NCBI GenBank assembly: GCA_015055545.1
Contig: SVHY01000005.1
Coordinates: 1-60,779, forward strand
Length of the DNA stretch: 60,779 bases
Source of the DNA: Clostridiales bacterium
GTDB taxonomy: Bacteria; Bacillota; Clostridia; Christensenellales; Borkfalkiaceae
Direction: 5' to 3'
In this document: positions 9,168-17,879 of the stretch, piece by piece
Layout of the letters: each line of letters opens with the position of its first letter
How positions within the stretch are numbered: the first letter of the stretch is position 1
Made by a program: the position numbers and the translations under genes
Notes under the pieces: generated by a model
Databases searched by the model: none
Seen by the model: the letters and a program-made list of their open reading frames with translations, nothing else
What the model was told of the DNA's origin: nothing

Positions 9168-12100
9168 TTACACAACTTCTACGTTATAAAAACGTACCGC
9201 CATATTTCCAACTTCATCTATGCAATAATAACAAATCTTATAAAGCCCCTTTCGCTCCGCGACAAACTCGTTCGTGTCCGCTAACACTCTCTTTTCGCCT
9301 TTCGGGCTATAAACGATAACGTACGTTTTTAAATTCTCCGCCATCGTTCTATTATCCGTTACGGTGAAATCGGCAACGGTAACGACGGAGTTGTACGCCA
9401 CCTTACACAACGAAGTTTCGTTTAATCCGTCTGCAATCGTAATGGTCGGCGCTTCATTATCAAAAACACGCAAAGGCATATCAATCGTCATGCTCTTGTT
9501 TGCAAAATCTTTATACGTATATGAAACGTAGTAGACGCCTTCTTCTTCTATTTTAAATTCGTAGGCGCGCGTTTTTGAACACTTCTCGTTTAAAACAACG
9601 CCGTCTAAAGACGTTACCGTAACACCACTAGGAGCAACCACCTTAAATGTAAACTTCTTCGCAAAATACGGGGTTAAAACATCGGTTGCCGTAGCAGGCA
9701 TAATCGTTATAATGCTACCAAGTTCGTATTCGCCACGTACGTCCGTTTTAATCATAGGACGAATATTATCTTTCACAATGTTCACGTTAAAGACTTGGTT
9801 ATTGACTTGCAAAATGGAAATACCGCTTTGCCCGTTTATGCCGTTAAGCGTGATTTTCAACAATATTCTATCGCTTGAAAAAGTATTTTCACAAGGAATT
9901 TCAATATTGTCGCCTATTGCAAACGCGCCCTGTTTTTCATTATACTCAATCGACCACGTTTCGCCTGCGTACTTCTTTTCTACCAACTGTTGCACGCCAC
10001 CATTTACACTGAAATATGATGCCGAACCCGATTTTCCGTATTCAATCGTCATGACGTTATCGCGGTTGTAATAATCGCAAAGCGTTATCGTAAGTTTACT
10101 GAAATTATCATTATCCTGTGGAACGTTGAATTTAAGTGCAAAATTCGACAAGCCGATCGCGTTGATAAAATCCAACGCATTGTCCACGTTACCCTGTGTT
10201 TGTCTCGATTGATAATATACGTTAGCAGGAAGCGCGCTACTTTCAAAATCGCCCGCAAAATAGTTTTGGATTTGGATTTGACCGTCTATACCAACGTCCA
10301 CAACGGGAATTTCATCCGAAAATACAACGTTGTCGCCGTAATGATAACGGAATTGCACGCTATCCATTCCTGTTATTACAACTTCTTGCAAGTCTGCAAC
10401 TTTTATAAATTCACCGCTATCTTGTTTGCAATAAACGTCGACTATCGTTTCTTCCTTTACACTTTCTCCGCTATAAATATTAACCGTACCATTGTCCAAC
10501 GAATAGGGCGCGTTTTTGATAAAATACAACGGTAAAATCGGCTTTTTAAACACAATTGCATCCGAAGATTCCGCCGTGATTTTATACGAATATTCATAAT
10601 CGTGATACGCGTCGCCGTATTGATAAATAATTTCGTATTCGCCAAGTTCTTCAACGAAAAACTTTCTGCTTTCCTTGTCGATTTCTACGGTTTTATCGTT
10701 GCAAAGCGCAACTATACGAATATATTCTCCACCGTTTACCCCGTCCAAGGTATACGCAGGCAATTCGTATTCATAACCGCCCTTCAACGTCGTGAGTTTG
10801 GTCGTTTCCAAAGAAACGATTTTCCCTTCGTTTCCGTCCACACAATGTAAATCGACCGTTTTACTGCTTTCGTTGCCGTATACGTCTACCGCCACGTACT
10901 CTATCGTATACAATCCGTTTTTATTCGGCGTAAATCTGCCGTCCACCAACGAAACTTGCGTTTGGTTGTCCGTGCCGTAATCGTAATACACGTACGACTT
11001 TATCGGCGAACCTTTATGATAATCGCGATAATCCGCCCCAAAAATCTCAAACACGCCGTCTTTTGCAATATAAATAGGCTTACTTGTGTCTACTTCCACT
11101 TCGATAAACGGTTTTTCCGTATCTTCCTGTGCCGAAAGCGTAGCAAAATCGGTTTGTCTATAATTGCCAAGTTGTTCGATTTCCACATTCAGTTTCGGCA
11201 TATAATAATCGTCGCCAAGCACGGAAATATATACGTCGCCCGTCGTAAATCCCTTGAACAGGTTTTTATCGTAAACCGCCACTTCGTCCAAATCGTTGAC
11301 GAAATATTTCCCTGCGGCGTCTTGTACGTATATCTCTTTCGTTACGTCGTCGTAAAAAATGGAATATCCACAGTTATCGGCGCTAGGGCTACCCCAACTT
11401 TTGGACGCTGCTCCGTATTGATCGTAATCAAACACCCTATAATGTTCGCCGTTAATCCAAGCGCTTCCTAACGTAGGTGTCGGTGCGGCTTTCTGCAAAC
11501 CTATAACCGTTTGCGTAGATGCTCCCGCGCGGAAATACGGGTGTCTATTACCCGTTAGTGTGTTGCTAAAATCCCAGCTCAAAACAACGTCCACGTATAG
11601 GCTTTCGTCGTAACAATCGGTAAGTCGAACAATCACTTTTCTTGCTTCCGTTACCGAACCGTTATTCCCCATCAATTTCGTTCTATTATAGGGATAAACG
11701 ATTGCAATGGCTTCGTCCTTAGAAAAATCTTTGACGTTTACGGGTACGTTAAAACGGAAACTACCGCCACTAGAAATGGACGTTTCCAACCCACTTTTAA
11801 AGGTTGTTTCGTTCATATTCAACTTGTCAAGATACGTATACGACGCTTCTTCAACCATATAAGCGTCGCTTAAAACGTCAAAATCTTTTCCTACCTTTAA
11901 TTGTACATTATCCACGGTTGCTACGTATATCACCGTGTACGTACCCATACGGTTTAACACGTACGAATCCCTTTGCTCAACCGAACCGTCGGGATACTGC
12001 AAATATGTACTATCCGCCACATATTCCTTATCTTCATAGCGAATAACCGCATCAGGAATCGTCAACGTATCCCCTATCATATACGATTCTTCCCATTCGT

Positions 12101-12245
12101 TAATAACAAGCTCACATTCGTCCGCATTCGCTATGCTGGAATTATCTAAATTTCGCACACCAAATCCAACGGCAGCACCGCAAATAATCATGCACGTTGC
12201 AAGCACGCAAACTCTTTTCTTCCATTTTCTTTTATTAAAAAGCAT
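9168..12245 (-). CDS. Large membrane-anchored/secreted protein with Ig-like domains
   Basis: 1025 residues, start ATG 12245 after AGGAG. Residues about 11-30 are hydrophobic (VCVLATCMIICGAAVGFGV) behind KRKWKKR: a signal anchor or signal peptide. The rest is beta-rich with repeated Ig-like signatures such as GLYTIEYVAVDVYGNESSK, GVYYVSYTYKDFANKSM and GLYKICYYCIDEVGN near residues 465, 930 and 1005, typical of group 3/DUF5011-like bacterial Ig domains. A jelly-roll-like stretch (NFALKFNVPQDNDNFSKLTI, near 710) could bind carbohydrate. No sortase motif was found. It directly follows the two permease genes, so it is probably the cell-surface partner of the ABC uptake system (inferred). Confidence 0.72.
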   Translation of the reverse strand: MLFNKRKWKKRVCVLATCMIICGAAVGFGVRNLDNSSIANADECELVINEWEESYMIGDTLTIPDAVIRYEDKEYVADSTYLQYPDGSVEQRDSYVLNRMGTYTVIYVATVDNVQLKVGKDFDVLSDAYMVEEASYTYLDKLNMNETTFKSGLETSISSGGSFRFNVPVNVKDFSKDEAIAIVYPYNRTKLMGNNGSVTEARKVIVRLTDCYDESLYVDVVLSWDFSNTLTGNRHPYFRAGASTQTVIGLQKAAPTPTLGSAWINGEHYRVFDYDQYGAASKSWGSPSADNCGYSIFYDDVTKEIYVQDAAGKYFVNDLDEVAVYDKNLFKGFTTGDVYISVLGDDYYMPKLNVEIEQLGNYRQTDFATLSAQEDTEKPFIEVEVDTSKPIYIAKDGVFEIFGADYRDYHKGSPIKSYVYYDYGTDNQTQVSLVDGRFTPNKNGLYTIEYVAVDVYGNESSKTVDLHCVDGNEGKIVSLETTKLTTLKGGYEYELPAYTLDGVNGGEYIRIVALCNDKTVEIDKESRKFFVEELGEYEIIYQYGDAYHDYEYSYKITAESSDAIVFKKPILPLYFIKNAPYSLDNGTVNIYSGESVKEETIVDVYCKQDSGEFIKVADLQEVVITGMDSVQFRYHYGDNVVFSDEIPVVDVGIDGQIQIQNYFAGDFESSALPANVYYQSRQTQGNVDNALDFINAIGLSNFALKFNVPQDNDNFSKLTITLCDYYNRDNVMTIEYGKSGSASYFSVNGGVQQLVEKKYAGETWSIEYNEKQGAFAIGDNIEIPCENTFSSDRILLKITLNGINGQSGISILQVNNQVFNVNIVKDNIRPMIKTDVRGEYELGSIITIMPATATDVLTPYFAKKFTFKVVAPSGVTVTSLDGVVLNEKCSKTRAYEFKIEEEGVYYVSYTYKDFANKSMTIDMPLRVFDNEAPTITIADGLNETSLCKVAYNSVVTVADFTVTDNRTMAENLKTYVIVYSPKGEKRVLADTNEFVAERKGLYKICYYCIDEVGNMAVRFYNVEVV

Positions 12246-12273
12246 ACATTACTCCTAATTTCATTTCAATTTA

Positions 12274-13218
12274 TTAGCCTTTAATCCCGCCTATGGTAAC
12301 GTTGCCCATAATTTTATCTTTGAAGAAGATAAACAGCAACAAAATGGGAATAGCAAGCATCATACACGCCGCCGTTTTGGCTGGAACGAACGCAAACGTA
12401 CCTTTATTTGTACCAATGGATAAATAATACACCCCGTAAGACAGCGTAGGATGCGTAGGCATATAAATAAGCGCCGTTCTATAATCGTTCCAAAGCTGAA
12501 CGAATTGAATTAAAAATACGGTTGAAATAATTTTGATTGCCAACGGCATAATAATCGTCGTCATAATTCTTAATTGCGATGCCCCGTCAATTTCCGCCGC
12601 CTCCGAATACGTATTAGAAAGCCCGCTGAAAAATGCGTGGAATACCAAAAAGTACATACCGCCGAAATTGAAACGCATAATAATCAAGCCCAAATAGCTA
12701 TCGTAGATATTCAATGCACGCAACGTCGTAATCATGGAAGGGTAGTTCCCAACGATGGGAATCGCCATCGTTACAATTACCAACGAACACAAAAACGCAC
12801 TGATTTTACAATGATATTTTGCGCACATATACGCCATAATTGCAGGAATAAACGAATGTTCTAACGCACCGATAACGGCGTAAACAATCGAGTTTAATAA
12901 CATCGAACCGATATTATCCGTACTTTCGTGGCCTACGGGCATATCACCAACGAAATAATCCACCGAGCTGTTAATTTTAAAATCCTTGAAAATATTCGTG
13001 TAATTACCAAATTTCAAAAATTCCGTTTTACTCCATTCCAAGGAAGGAAGGTTGACGATATTTCCAAATACTACAAAATCCAGTTTCGATTTTAAAGACG
13101 TCAAAAAACCCCACGCCAACACCAAAAGCAACGACAACGAATACACGATAAGAATCGTGCAAATAACGCCAACAAAGATATTCTTCCCTATATCGGCTTT
13201 TCTTTTATTCTTACTCAT
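12274..13218 (-). CDS. Carbohydrate ABC transporter permease, MalG type
   Basis: 314 residues and about six membrane helices. The inner-membrane permease signature that docks the ATPase is seen as EAAEIDGASQLRIMTTIIMP (EAA loop). The start is placed at ATG 13218 (MSKNKRK) because GAGGTGAT precedes it at the right spacing; an upstream TTG at 13233 would sit before that ribosome site. It follows the partner permease with little gap (that gene stops at 13230). MalG-type CUT1 systems import oligosaccharides. No ATPase gene is present, so a shared MsmX-like ATPase elsewhere is likely, as is common in Firmicutes. Confidence 0.92.
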   Translation of the reverse strand: MSKNKRKADIGKNIFVGVICTILIVYSLSLLLVLAWGFLTSLKSKLDFVVFGNIVNLPSLEWSKTEFLKFGNYTNIFKDFKINSSVDYFVGDMPVGHESTDNIGSMLLNSIVYAVIGALEHSFIPAIMAYMCAKYHCKISAFLCSLVIVTMAIPIVGNYPSMITTLRALNIYDSYLGLIIMRFNFGGMYFLVFHAFFSGLSNTYSEAAEIDGASQLRIMTTIIMPLAIKIISTVFLIQFVQLWNDYRTALIYMPTHPTLSYGVYYLSIGTNKGTFAFVPAKTAACMMLAIPILLLFIFFKDKIMGNVTIGGIKG

Positions 13219-13229
13219 CTTATCACCTC

Positions 13230-14147
13230 TCAATCTTCGCTAGGTCCAACACGGTTCAACACCTTACGCAAAGCCAACGTAATGGGCGCCATAACAAACG
13301 TCAATATTAAGCAAAGCGCGGAAATTACACTAAACGAAGGAATTGTATCGACGTCGGCGCTTTCTACTACCATAAACAAATAATAACCTAACGTCGCAAG
13401 CGTGTTCGCATTTGTACCAAACATATCAAACAACCCGTTTTGGTTTGTGAATATGCCCGTAAAACCGATAATAAAGAAGGAAACGAGCGTAGGGTATATA
13501 GACGGCAAGGTAATATAGATAAATTCCTTGATCGTATTTGCTCCGTCTAATTGCGCAGATTCCACGATAGAAGGATCGATTGTACTCATGCTGTTGCTGT
13601 ACATCAATACGCTAATACCAAATGAAATCCAAAGATTGAAGAATACAACCGTACCAAAACGCGTATCTAAATTATCCAAAAGACCCGTGCCTTCCATTCC
13701 CGTAATTTTTAAATAGAAATATTCGTATACGTCGGTTACTATGTATTTAAAGAGAATGGCAAAAATTAAACCTGAAATGATTTGCGGTAAAAACAGCATT
13801 ACACGGAATAATCCCGATAAAAAGTATTTTTTATAAATATAATAGGAAAATACAATGGAAAGGGTCGTGCCGAATAATAATCCAAACGCATACATAACCA
13901 ACGAATTCCTAATCATAAAAGAATTCTTTTGTAAAATTTCCCACGCCTCTTTAAAATTCTCCATTTTTGCGAAGGTAACGGTATAACCTGTCGTATCCAC
14001 GTTTGCTTCGTATTTTTGAAACGCCATAGTAAACGAATTCAAATTTACGTAAATATAGAAAATTGCAAACTGTATTACCGGCAAGAGAATTATAGCTAAG
14101 TAAAAAAGTTGGCGCGATAATAATCTTTGATTGATTTTTTTCTTCAT
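13230..14147 (-). CDS. Carbohydrate ABC transporter permease, MalF type
   Basis: 305 residues with six predicted helices. The EAA loop appears as ESAQLDGANTIKEFIYITLP. The start is ATG 14147 (MKKKINQRLL), with AGGTGA upstream; a GTG at 14156 lies inside that site and is less likely. It pairs with the next gene to form the CUT1 heterodimer. It is separated from the solute-binding protein gene by a perfect 12-bp hairpin, which would lower permease relative to binding-protein expression. Substrate inferred from neighbours: arabinose- or glucuronate-containing oligosaccharide. Confidence 0.92.
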   Translation of the reverse strand: MKKKINQRLLSRQLFYLAIILLPVIQFAIFYIYVNLNSFTMAFQKYEANVDTTGYTVTFAKMENFKEAWEILQKNSFMIRNSLVMYAFGLLFGTTLSIVFSYYIYKKYFLSGLFRVMLFLPQIISGLIFAILFKYIVTDVYEYFYLKITGMEGTGLLDNLDTRFGTVVFFNLWISFGISVLMYSNSMSTIDPSIVESAQLDGANTIKEFIYITLPSIYPTLVSFFIIGFTGIFTNQNGLFDMFGTNANTLATLGYYLFMVVESADVDTIPSFSVISALCLILTFVMAPITLALRKVLNRVGPSED

Positions 14148-14169
14148 TTCTTTCACCTAAATTTTATAC

Positions 14170-14211
14170 AATGATATTCGTCGCAAGTAAACGTGTACAA
14201 CGAATATCATT
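14170..14211 (-). terminator. Intercistronic hairpin between binding protein and permease
   Basis: AATGATATTCGT and ACGAATATCATT are perfect 12-bp arms with an 18-base loop. No U tract follows. Such a hairpin after the solute-binding protein gene usually stabilises its mRNA and reduces read-through into the permeases. Its ATTCGT/ACGAAT core reappears in the hairpin upstream of the binding-protein gene. Confidence 0.6.
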
Positions 14212-14240
14212 CTTTGCATTTGCTTACCCTTTTGACCTCG

Positions 14241-15152
14241 TTAACCTTGATAATAATCAGACCATTCGGTTGCGTCTAAACACGTAGCATCAAAATAATC
14301 CTTTGTGCCATAATTACGCGTACGCAGCAAAGACAAAATCGAATCGTACGTCGCGTTGGTCTTTGGTCTTACGATTTGCGCAAGCGTTCCGATGGAAAGT
14401 GTTTTGGAATTCCTCAAAAACGTACCAGCCGTTCCACCTTGGTTAATTACCGTTCCTTCACTTCTCATCTTCCATACGCCTTCTTGGAAATCGTCCAACT
14501 TTTCATAATCCGCAGGAAGAAGTTCGTAATCGATTGCACATTTTGCCACACCCGTCGTAGCCGTAAACGCACTCAATTCTTCGTCCGTATACAAAAATTT
14601 GAGGAAATCTTTGCTTGCGCTAGAAACGGCTTCGTTGTTTTTAAATCTACCGTTTATAAACGCATAACCATCCGTAGCAAGCAAAGTAGGTGCTTTACCA
14701 TTTCCTTCCGTTACCGAACCTTCCCATTGCACGGGCAACGGCATCCAAGCCAAAGTTCTCGACGTTTTTTCGTATTTCGTTGCGGCATAATAATCTTCAA
14801 ACGAACCGTAATCTTTTGCTTCGTTATACCAGAACGAACCTTCAATAAGCATACCAGAAACGTCTTGCGCGCCTACCCCACTACTAATAAACGACAGTTG
14901 CGCCGCGGTATTCGAGAAGTTCGTATTTTTATTTTCAATATAATCGTTATTAAACGCCATTTCTACAAACGCCGAAGCATAGTATCTTGCCGCTTGTTGC
15001 GTCGCATAATAACCCGTCGCCTCCGTCAAAGCTTGCGTTTTTACGTTGGGCGCAGAAATATCCGTACTGAACAGTGTTTCCGACGAATATCCGTCAACGA
15101 TTTCCATATCCCCTGTCATGGAAATAATTTTGCATTTCTTCCGCACCTGCAA
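14241..15152 (-). CDS. Solute-binding protein, C-terminal part (out of frame with N part)
   Basis: This frame carries the C-terminal two-thirds of an extracellular solute-binding protein, readable from about 15132 (KIISMTGDMEIVDGYSS) through MPLPVQWEGSVTEGNGKAPT and GYAFINGRFKNNEA to DATEWSDYYQG. Those are typical of CUT1 sugar-binding lobes (SBP_bac_1). Upstream of that point the frame gives no family sequence; the matching N-terminal part is in another frame. The first in-frame ATG is at 15119, without a good ribosome site, so independent translation is unlikely. Either a real frameshift or a one-base assembly error in the AAAA run near 15130-15134 explains it. Confidence 0.75.
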   Translation of the reverse strand: MQVRKKCKIISMTGDMEIVDGYSSETLFSTDISAPNVKTQALTEATGYYATQQAARYYASAFVEMAFNNDYIENKNTNFSNTAAQLSFISSGVGAQDVSGMLIEGSFWYNEAKDYGSFEDYYAATKYEKTSRTLAWMPLPVQWEGSVTEGNGKAPTLLATDGYAFINGRFKNNEAVSSASKDFLKFLYTDEELSAFTATTGVAKCAIDYELLPADYEKLDDFQEGVWKMRSEGTVINQGGTAGTFLRNSKTLSIGTLAQIVRPKTNATYDSILSLLRTRNYGTKDYFDATCLDATEWSDYYQG

Positions 15153-15936
15153 GCGACGTCCAAAGCCCTACAAGCAAGTGATTGAAATAGTGTTCGTGTC
15201 CGCCTGCGTATAAGATAGGATTATCAATTTCACTATTCATCTTATCGCACAAAATCAGCAATTCTTGCACGGACGAAGGTAAACCGTCGTCATAATCCCC
15301 CATTTTCCCGTTAGGGCCACAACTCTTCTTAGCCGTTTTAGAGCCTACGAATTTAGCAGAACCAAACCCTGCCGAACTAGCATACGACGTTACGTTCGTT
15401 TCGTTCGGTGCTGCAAAATAATAATTATTTTCATCAAATAATTCTACGTCATAAGAAAGACCACTATAAAATTCGTAATGCGGCAACCCGTAATATTCAT
15501 CGTCGTTCCCTTTCAACATGATCCGATAGTTCTCGTCAATTTTGCTTTCAATCGTTTTGCCGTCCTCGTTTTCTTCCGTTACGACGTCGTTTATATTCAT
15601 CAATCTACCCTTTTGCGCCAAACCACGAATCACTGAGCCTTGGCCAAAATAAATATGGCTTGCGCTGGTTGCAATGTTTTCTTCGTCCATTTCCATCGTA
15701 GATTTCACGTCGAATTTAACCCCTTTAAAATCGCCGTACTCCTTGTCCGCTACTTTCTCTTCAAAACGCTCGATTGCATTGTCCAACCACACACGACCTA
15801 CACCGCCTGCAAAATTCACCACTTTCAGTTCCAACTTTGCACCAGAACCGCCGTTAGAATTACCACCACAAGCAACCAAACTTGCACCCATCGCAAGAGC
15901 TAAGACGCCTGCCAAACATTTTTGTATTTTTTTCAT
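15094..15936 (-). CDS. Solute-binding lipoprotein, N-terminal part (frameshifted)
   Basis: Start ATG 15936 after AAGGAGGG. The signal peptide LAGVLALAMGASLVAC gives lipidated Cys23, followed by a CUT1 sugar-binding domain (LELKVVNFAGGVGRVWLDN ... YGLPHYEFYSGLSYDVELF). Family sequence holds to LLVGLWTSLAGAEEMQ, then the frame runs into NYFHDRGYGNR and stop. Removing one base from the AAAA run after ATGC restores the C-terminal frame (MQ-IISMTGDMEIV). As the only binding protein of this transporter, its loss would disable uptake, so sequencing error is a live alternative to a true pseudogene. Confidence 0.85.
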   Translation of the reverse strand: MKKIQKCLAGVLALAMGASLVACGGNSNGGSGAKLELKVVNFAGGVGRVWLDNAIERFEEKVADKEYGDFKGVKFDVKSTMEMDEENIATSASHIYFGQGSVIRGLAQKGRLMNINDVVTEENEDGKTIESKIDENYRIMLKGNDDEYYGLPHYEFYSGLSYDVELFDENNYYFAAPNETNVTSYASSAGFGSAKFVGSKTAKKSCGPNGKMGDYDDGLPSSVQELLILCDKMNSEIDNPILYAGGHEHYFNHLLVGLWTSLAGAEEMQNYFHDRGYGNR

Positions 15937-15981
15937 TTTTTTACCCTCCTTAAGGTTTTCTTTTTTTCTGTTTATTATGTT

Positions 15982-16021
15982 TTGTATTCGTTGGGAACAA
16001 CGAATACAAGCCCCGCGGGGC
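15982..16021 (-). terminator. Tandem hairpins upstream of the binding protein gene
   Basis: TTGTATTCGTTG/CAACGAATACAA is a perfect 12-bp stem with a GGAA loop (15982-16009). It abuts the GC palindrome CCCCGCGGGG at 16011-16020. They lie between the GH127 gene and the binding-protein gene, where partial termination or RNA processing would separate enzyme and transporter expression. A short T-rich stretch follows on the minus strand only after a gap. Confidence 0.55.
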
Positions 16022-16043
16022 TACAATCGCCAAATTTTTTATT

Positions 16044-17879
16044 TTACAACCAAACGTTAATCCGCGTATTCGTTCCCGAGTCCCACTCTTTCCCTGCCGA
16101 CGCATAATCACACATCGTTATCTCACAACCGTCTATTAAAGGGATTTGGAATTCCGCTCTTGTTTCAAACTTTCCGCTCACCGTCTTTCTACCGCTTACC
16201 ACGCCCCGTTCGCCTATCGCTATTGCCACGCACTCTTCCAAACCGTCTTGGTATCGCTCGTCGCGCGCAAGCACTATACCGCATTTTTTAAGCAACGTTT
16301 TGCCGTTTCTTTGCACGGCGTATATACGATTATCCGTTTCTATCTCTATCACGTCGCCGTTTACGAACGTGTCGCTAAGAGTAAAATACTTTCCGCCAAC
16401 CGTTTCATAGCGTTTGCCCTTACATACCACCGTCGCCGTTTTTGACCATTCGGGTATGCGGAGTTTGAAAGTCAACGTTTCTTCGCTTTTTGTTTGCAAC
16501 GTTATTTTCGTCGTTTCCCCATTCTCAAACGGCTTACCCGTGATTTGCAAAGTAAATTCTCTGCCCGACGGTGCAAACAAGTTTGCCGCACATTCTTCGT
16601 AGCTGTTGATGATATACACATCGTCCGCTTTCATAATACCGTACAACGCCGAAATTGCCGTACCCGTAGAAGATATGCAAGTACAACAACCGTATTTCAT
16701 ACCGTCCTGTGTAAGCTGTTTAAGACCACCCACGTCTATCGCACGGCGTTGCATAACCAACGGACTATAACTGTCAAACGGCATAAAATATTTTGTATCA
16801 ATCAAATGCGGAACCTCGTTAGCCCATTTACATACGCTTTGATTTTCCCTCGTATTCACCGCACCGAACATTGCGTTATAAGCTGATTTTTCTATGTAAT
16901 CGGCAAATCTGCTCTCACCCGTAAACTGCAACATTTGATAACATAAGTTCATAAACGTTACCGTAACGCACGTTTCTGCTATCGGAAGGCTTTTCGGCTC
17001 CGTTTGATTATCCACAGAGTTGTCGAAAAACTCGTAACTCGTTCCTAACGCGCCGATTTCCGTAAGCTCCGTTTCTATTACGGAATTCATGAAATTGTTA
17101 AGCGACGTTAAATATTTTTCGTCCTTTACCACTTTGTAATACTCGAGCAAGCCTTGGAAACAACTCATCATTTCGTACGCTTTTTTTACGCTTAATTCGT
17201 TTACGTTTTTTTCTTGCTTATAAAAGACTTCTATCAAATTTTCGTCCGTATTCGTAAAGCCTGTTCTCACAATCTCCGTCGCAAAATCCAAATACGCTTG
17301 TTTGGGCTTTAAAGCATACAACTTCATAAACGGTTCTAATATCGAACAGGACGGCAATCCTGCGTGATGCCAAAAACTGATAGCATACGCAATCGGGTGT
17401 TTTTTCCCTTCGCCCACGTTCCCCACGATATAATCTGCATGCTTTTCAAGCGCGACTAAAATACGCGTTTTTAAATTCTCATTATCCGATATTTCATAGA
17501 AATATTCCAAGCCGAGCATGGCGTATTTTCTACCCCACATATCCCAACCCGTAAATTCTTTTTCCACTATATACGTCGAAAACCGCCCCAAGTCGTCTTG
17601 CGTCGTTAAGAAATCTTCTATTGCGTTTTCCAAAATTTGCACGAGCCTTGTATCGCATGTATACTTATAGGTCAAGCACGCACCACGCATCATTTTCCCG
17701 AAAAACTCTCCGCGCCACCCGCCGTCGTCGCTGTCCTTTCGATCCCGAAATTGTTGCACGAATATTTTCCAAAGCGTTTGATCGTAAAGTTGTTTTTCTA
17801 TCACGAACGCGTTCATTTGCGCCGCCATACCTTGATAGGAAACTGTGCCGTAAGGCACTCCCTTTAAACTATCCATCAT
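16044..17879 (-). CDS. GH127 beta-L-arabinofuranosidase-like enzyme
   Basis: 611 residues, no signal peptide, so it acts in the cytoplasm on imported sugar. It matches GH127 (former DUF1680): an alpha/alpha-barrel, ESRFADYIEKSAYNAMFGAV near 322-341, and the zinc ligands of the founding enzyme HypBA1 (Glu, Cys, Cys-Cys) seen as E302-T-C304 and C398-C399. In HypBA1 the ligand cysteine Cys417 is the proposed nucleophile, which corresponds to C398 here. The known reaction is release of beta-1,2-linked L-arabinofuranose. The ATG at 17879 overlaps the TAA of the upstream hydrolase by one base, so the two are translationally coupled. Some GH127 relatives have other specificities, so the substrate remains inferred. 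Confidence 0.87.
   Translation of the reverse strand: MMDSLKGVPYGTVSYQGMAAQMNAFVIEKQLYDQTLWKIFVQQFRDRKDSDDGGWRGEFFGKMMRGACLTYKYTCDTRLVQILENAIEDFLTTQDDLGRFSTYIVEKEFTGWDMWGRKYAMLGLEYFYEISDNENLKTRILVALEKHADYIVGNVGEGKKHPIAYAISFWHHAGLPSCSILEPFMKLYALKPKQAYLDFATEIVRTGFTNTDENLIEVFYKQEKNVNELSVKKAYEMMSCFQGLLEYYKVVKDEKYLTSLNNFMNSVIETELTEIGALGTSYEFFDNSVDNQTEPKSLPIAETCVTVTFMNLCYQMLQFTGESRFADYIEKSAYNAMFGAVNTRENQSVCKWANEVPHLIDTKYFMPFDSYSPLVMQRRAIDVGGLKQLTQDGMKYGCCTCISSTGTAISALYGIMKADDVYIINSYEECAANLFAPSGREFTLQITGKPFENGETTKITLQTKSEETLTFKLRIPEWSKTATVVCKGKRYETVGGKYFTLSDTFVNGDVIEIETDNRIYAVQRNGKTLLKKCGIVLARDERYQDGLEECVAIAIGERGVVSGRKTVSGKFETRAEFQIPLIDGCEITMCDYASAGKEWDSGTNTRINVWL

Noticed and set aside
14376-15185. 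269-codon plus-strand frame opposite the binding protein
   Set aside because: Arg/Phe-rich antisense noise; the minus strand has clear family sequence.
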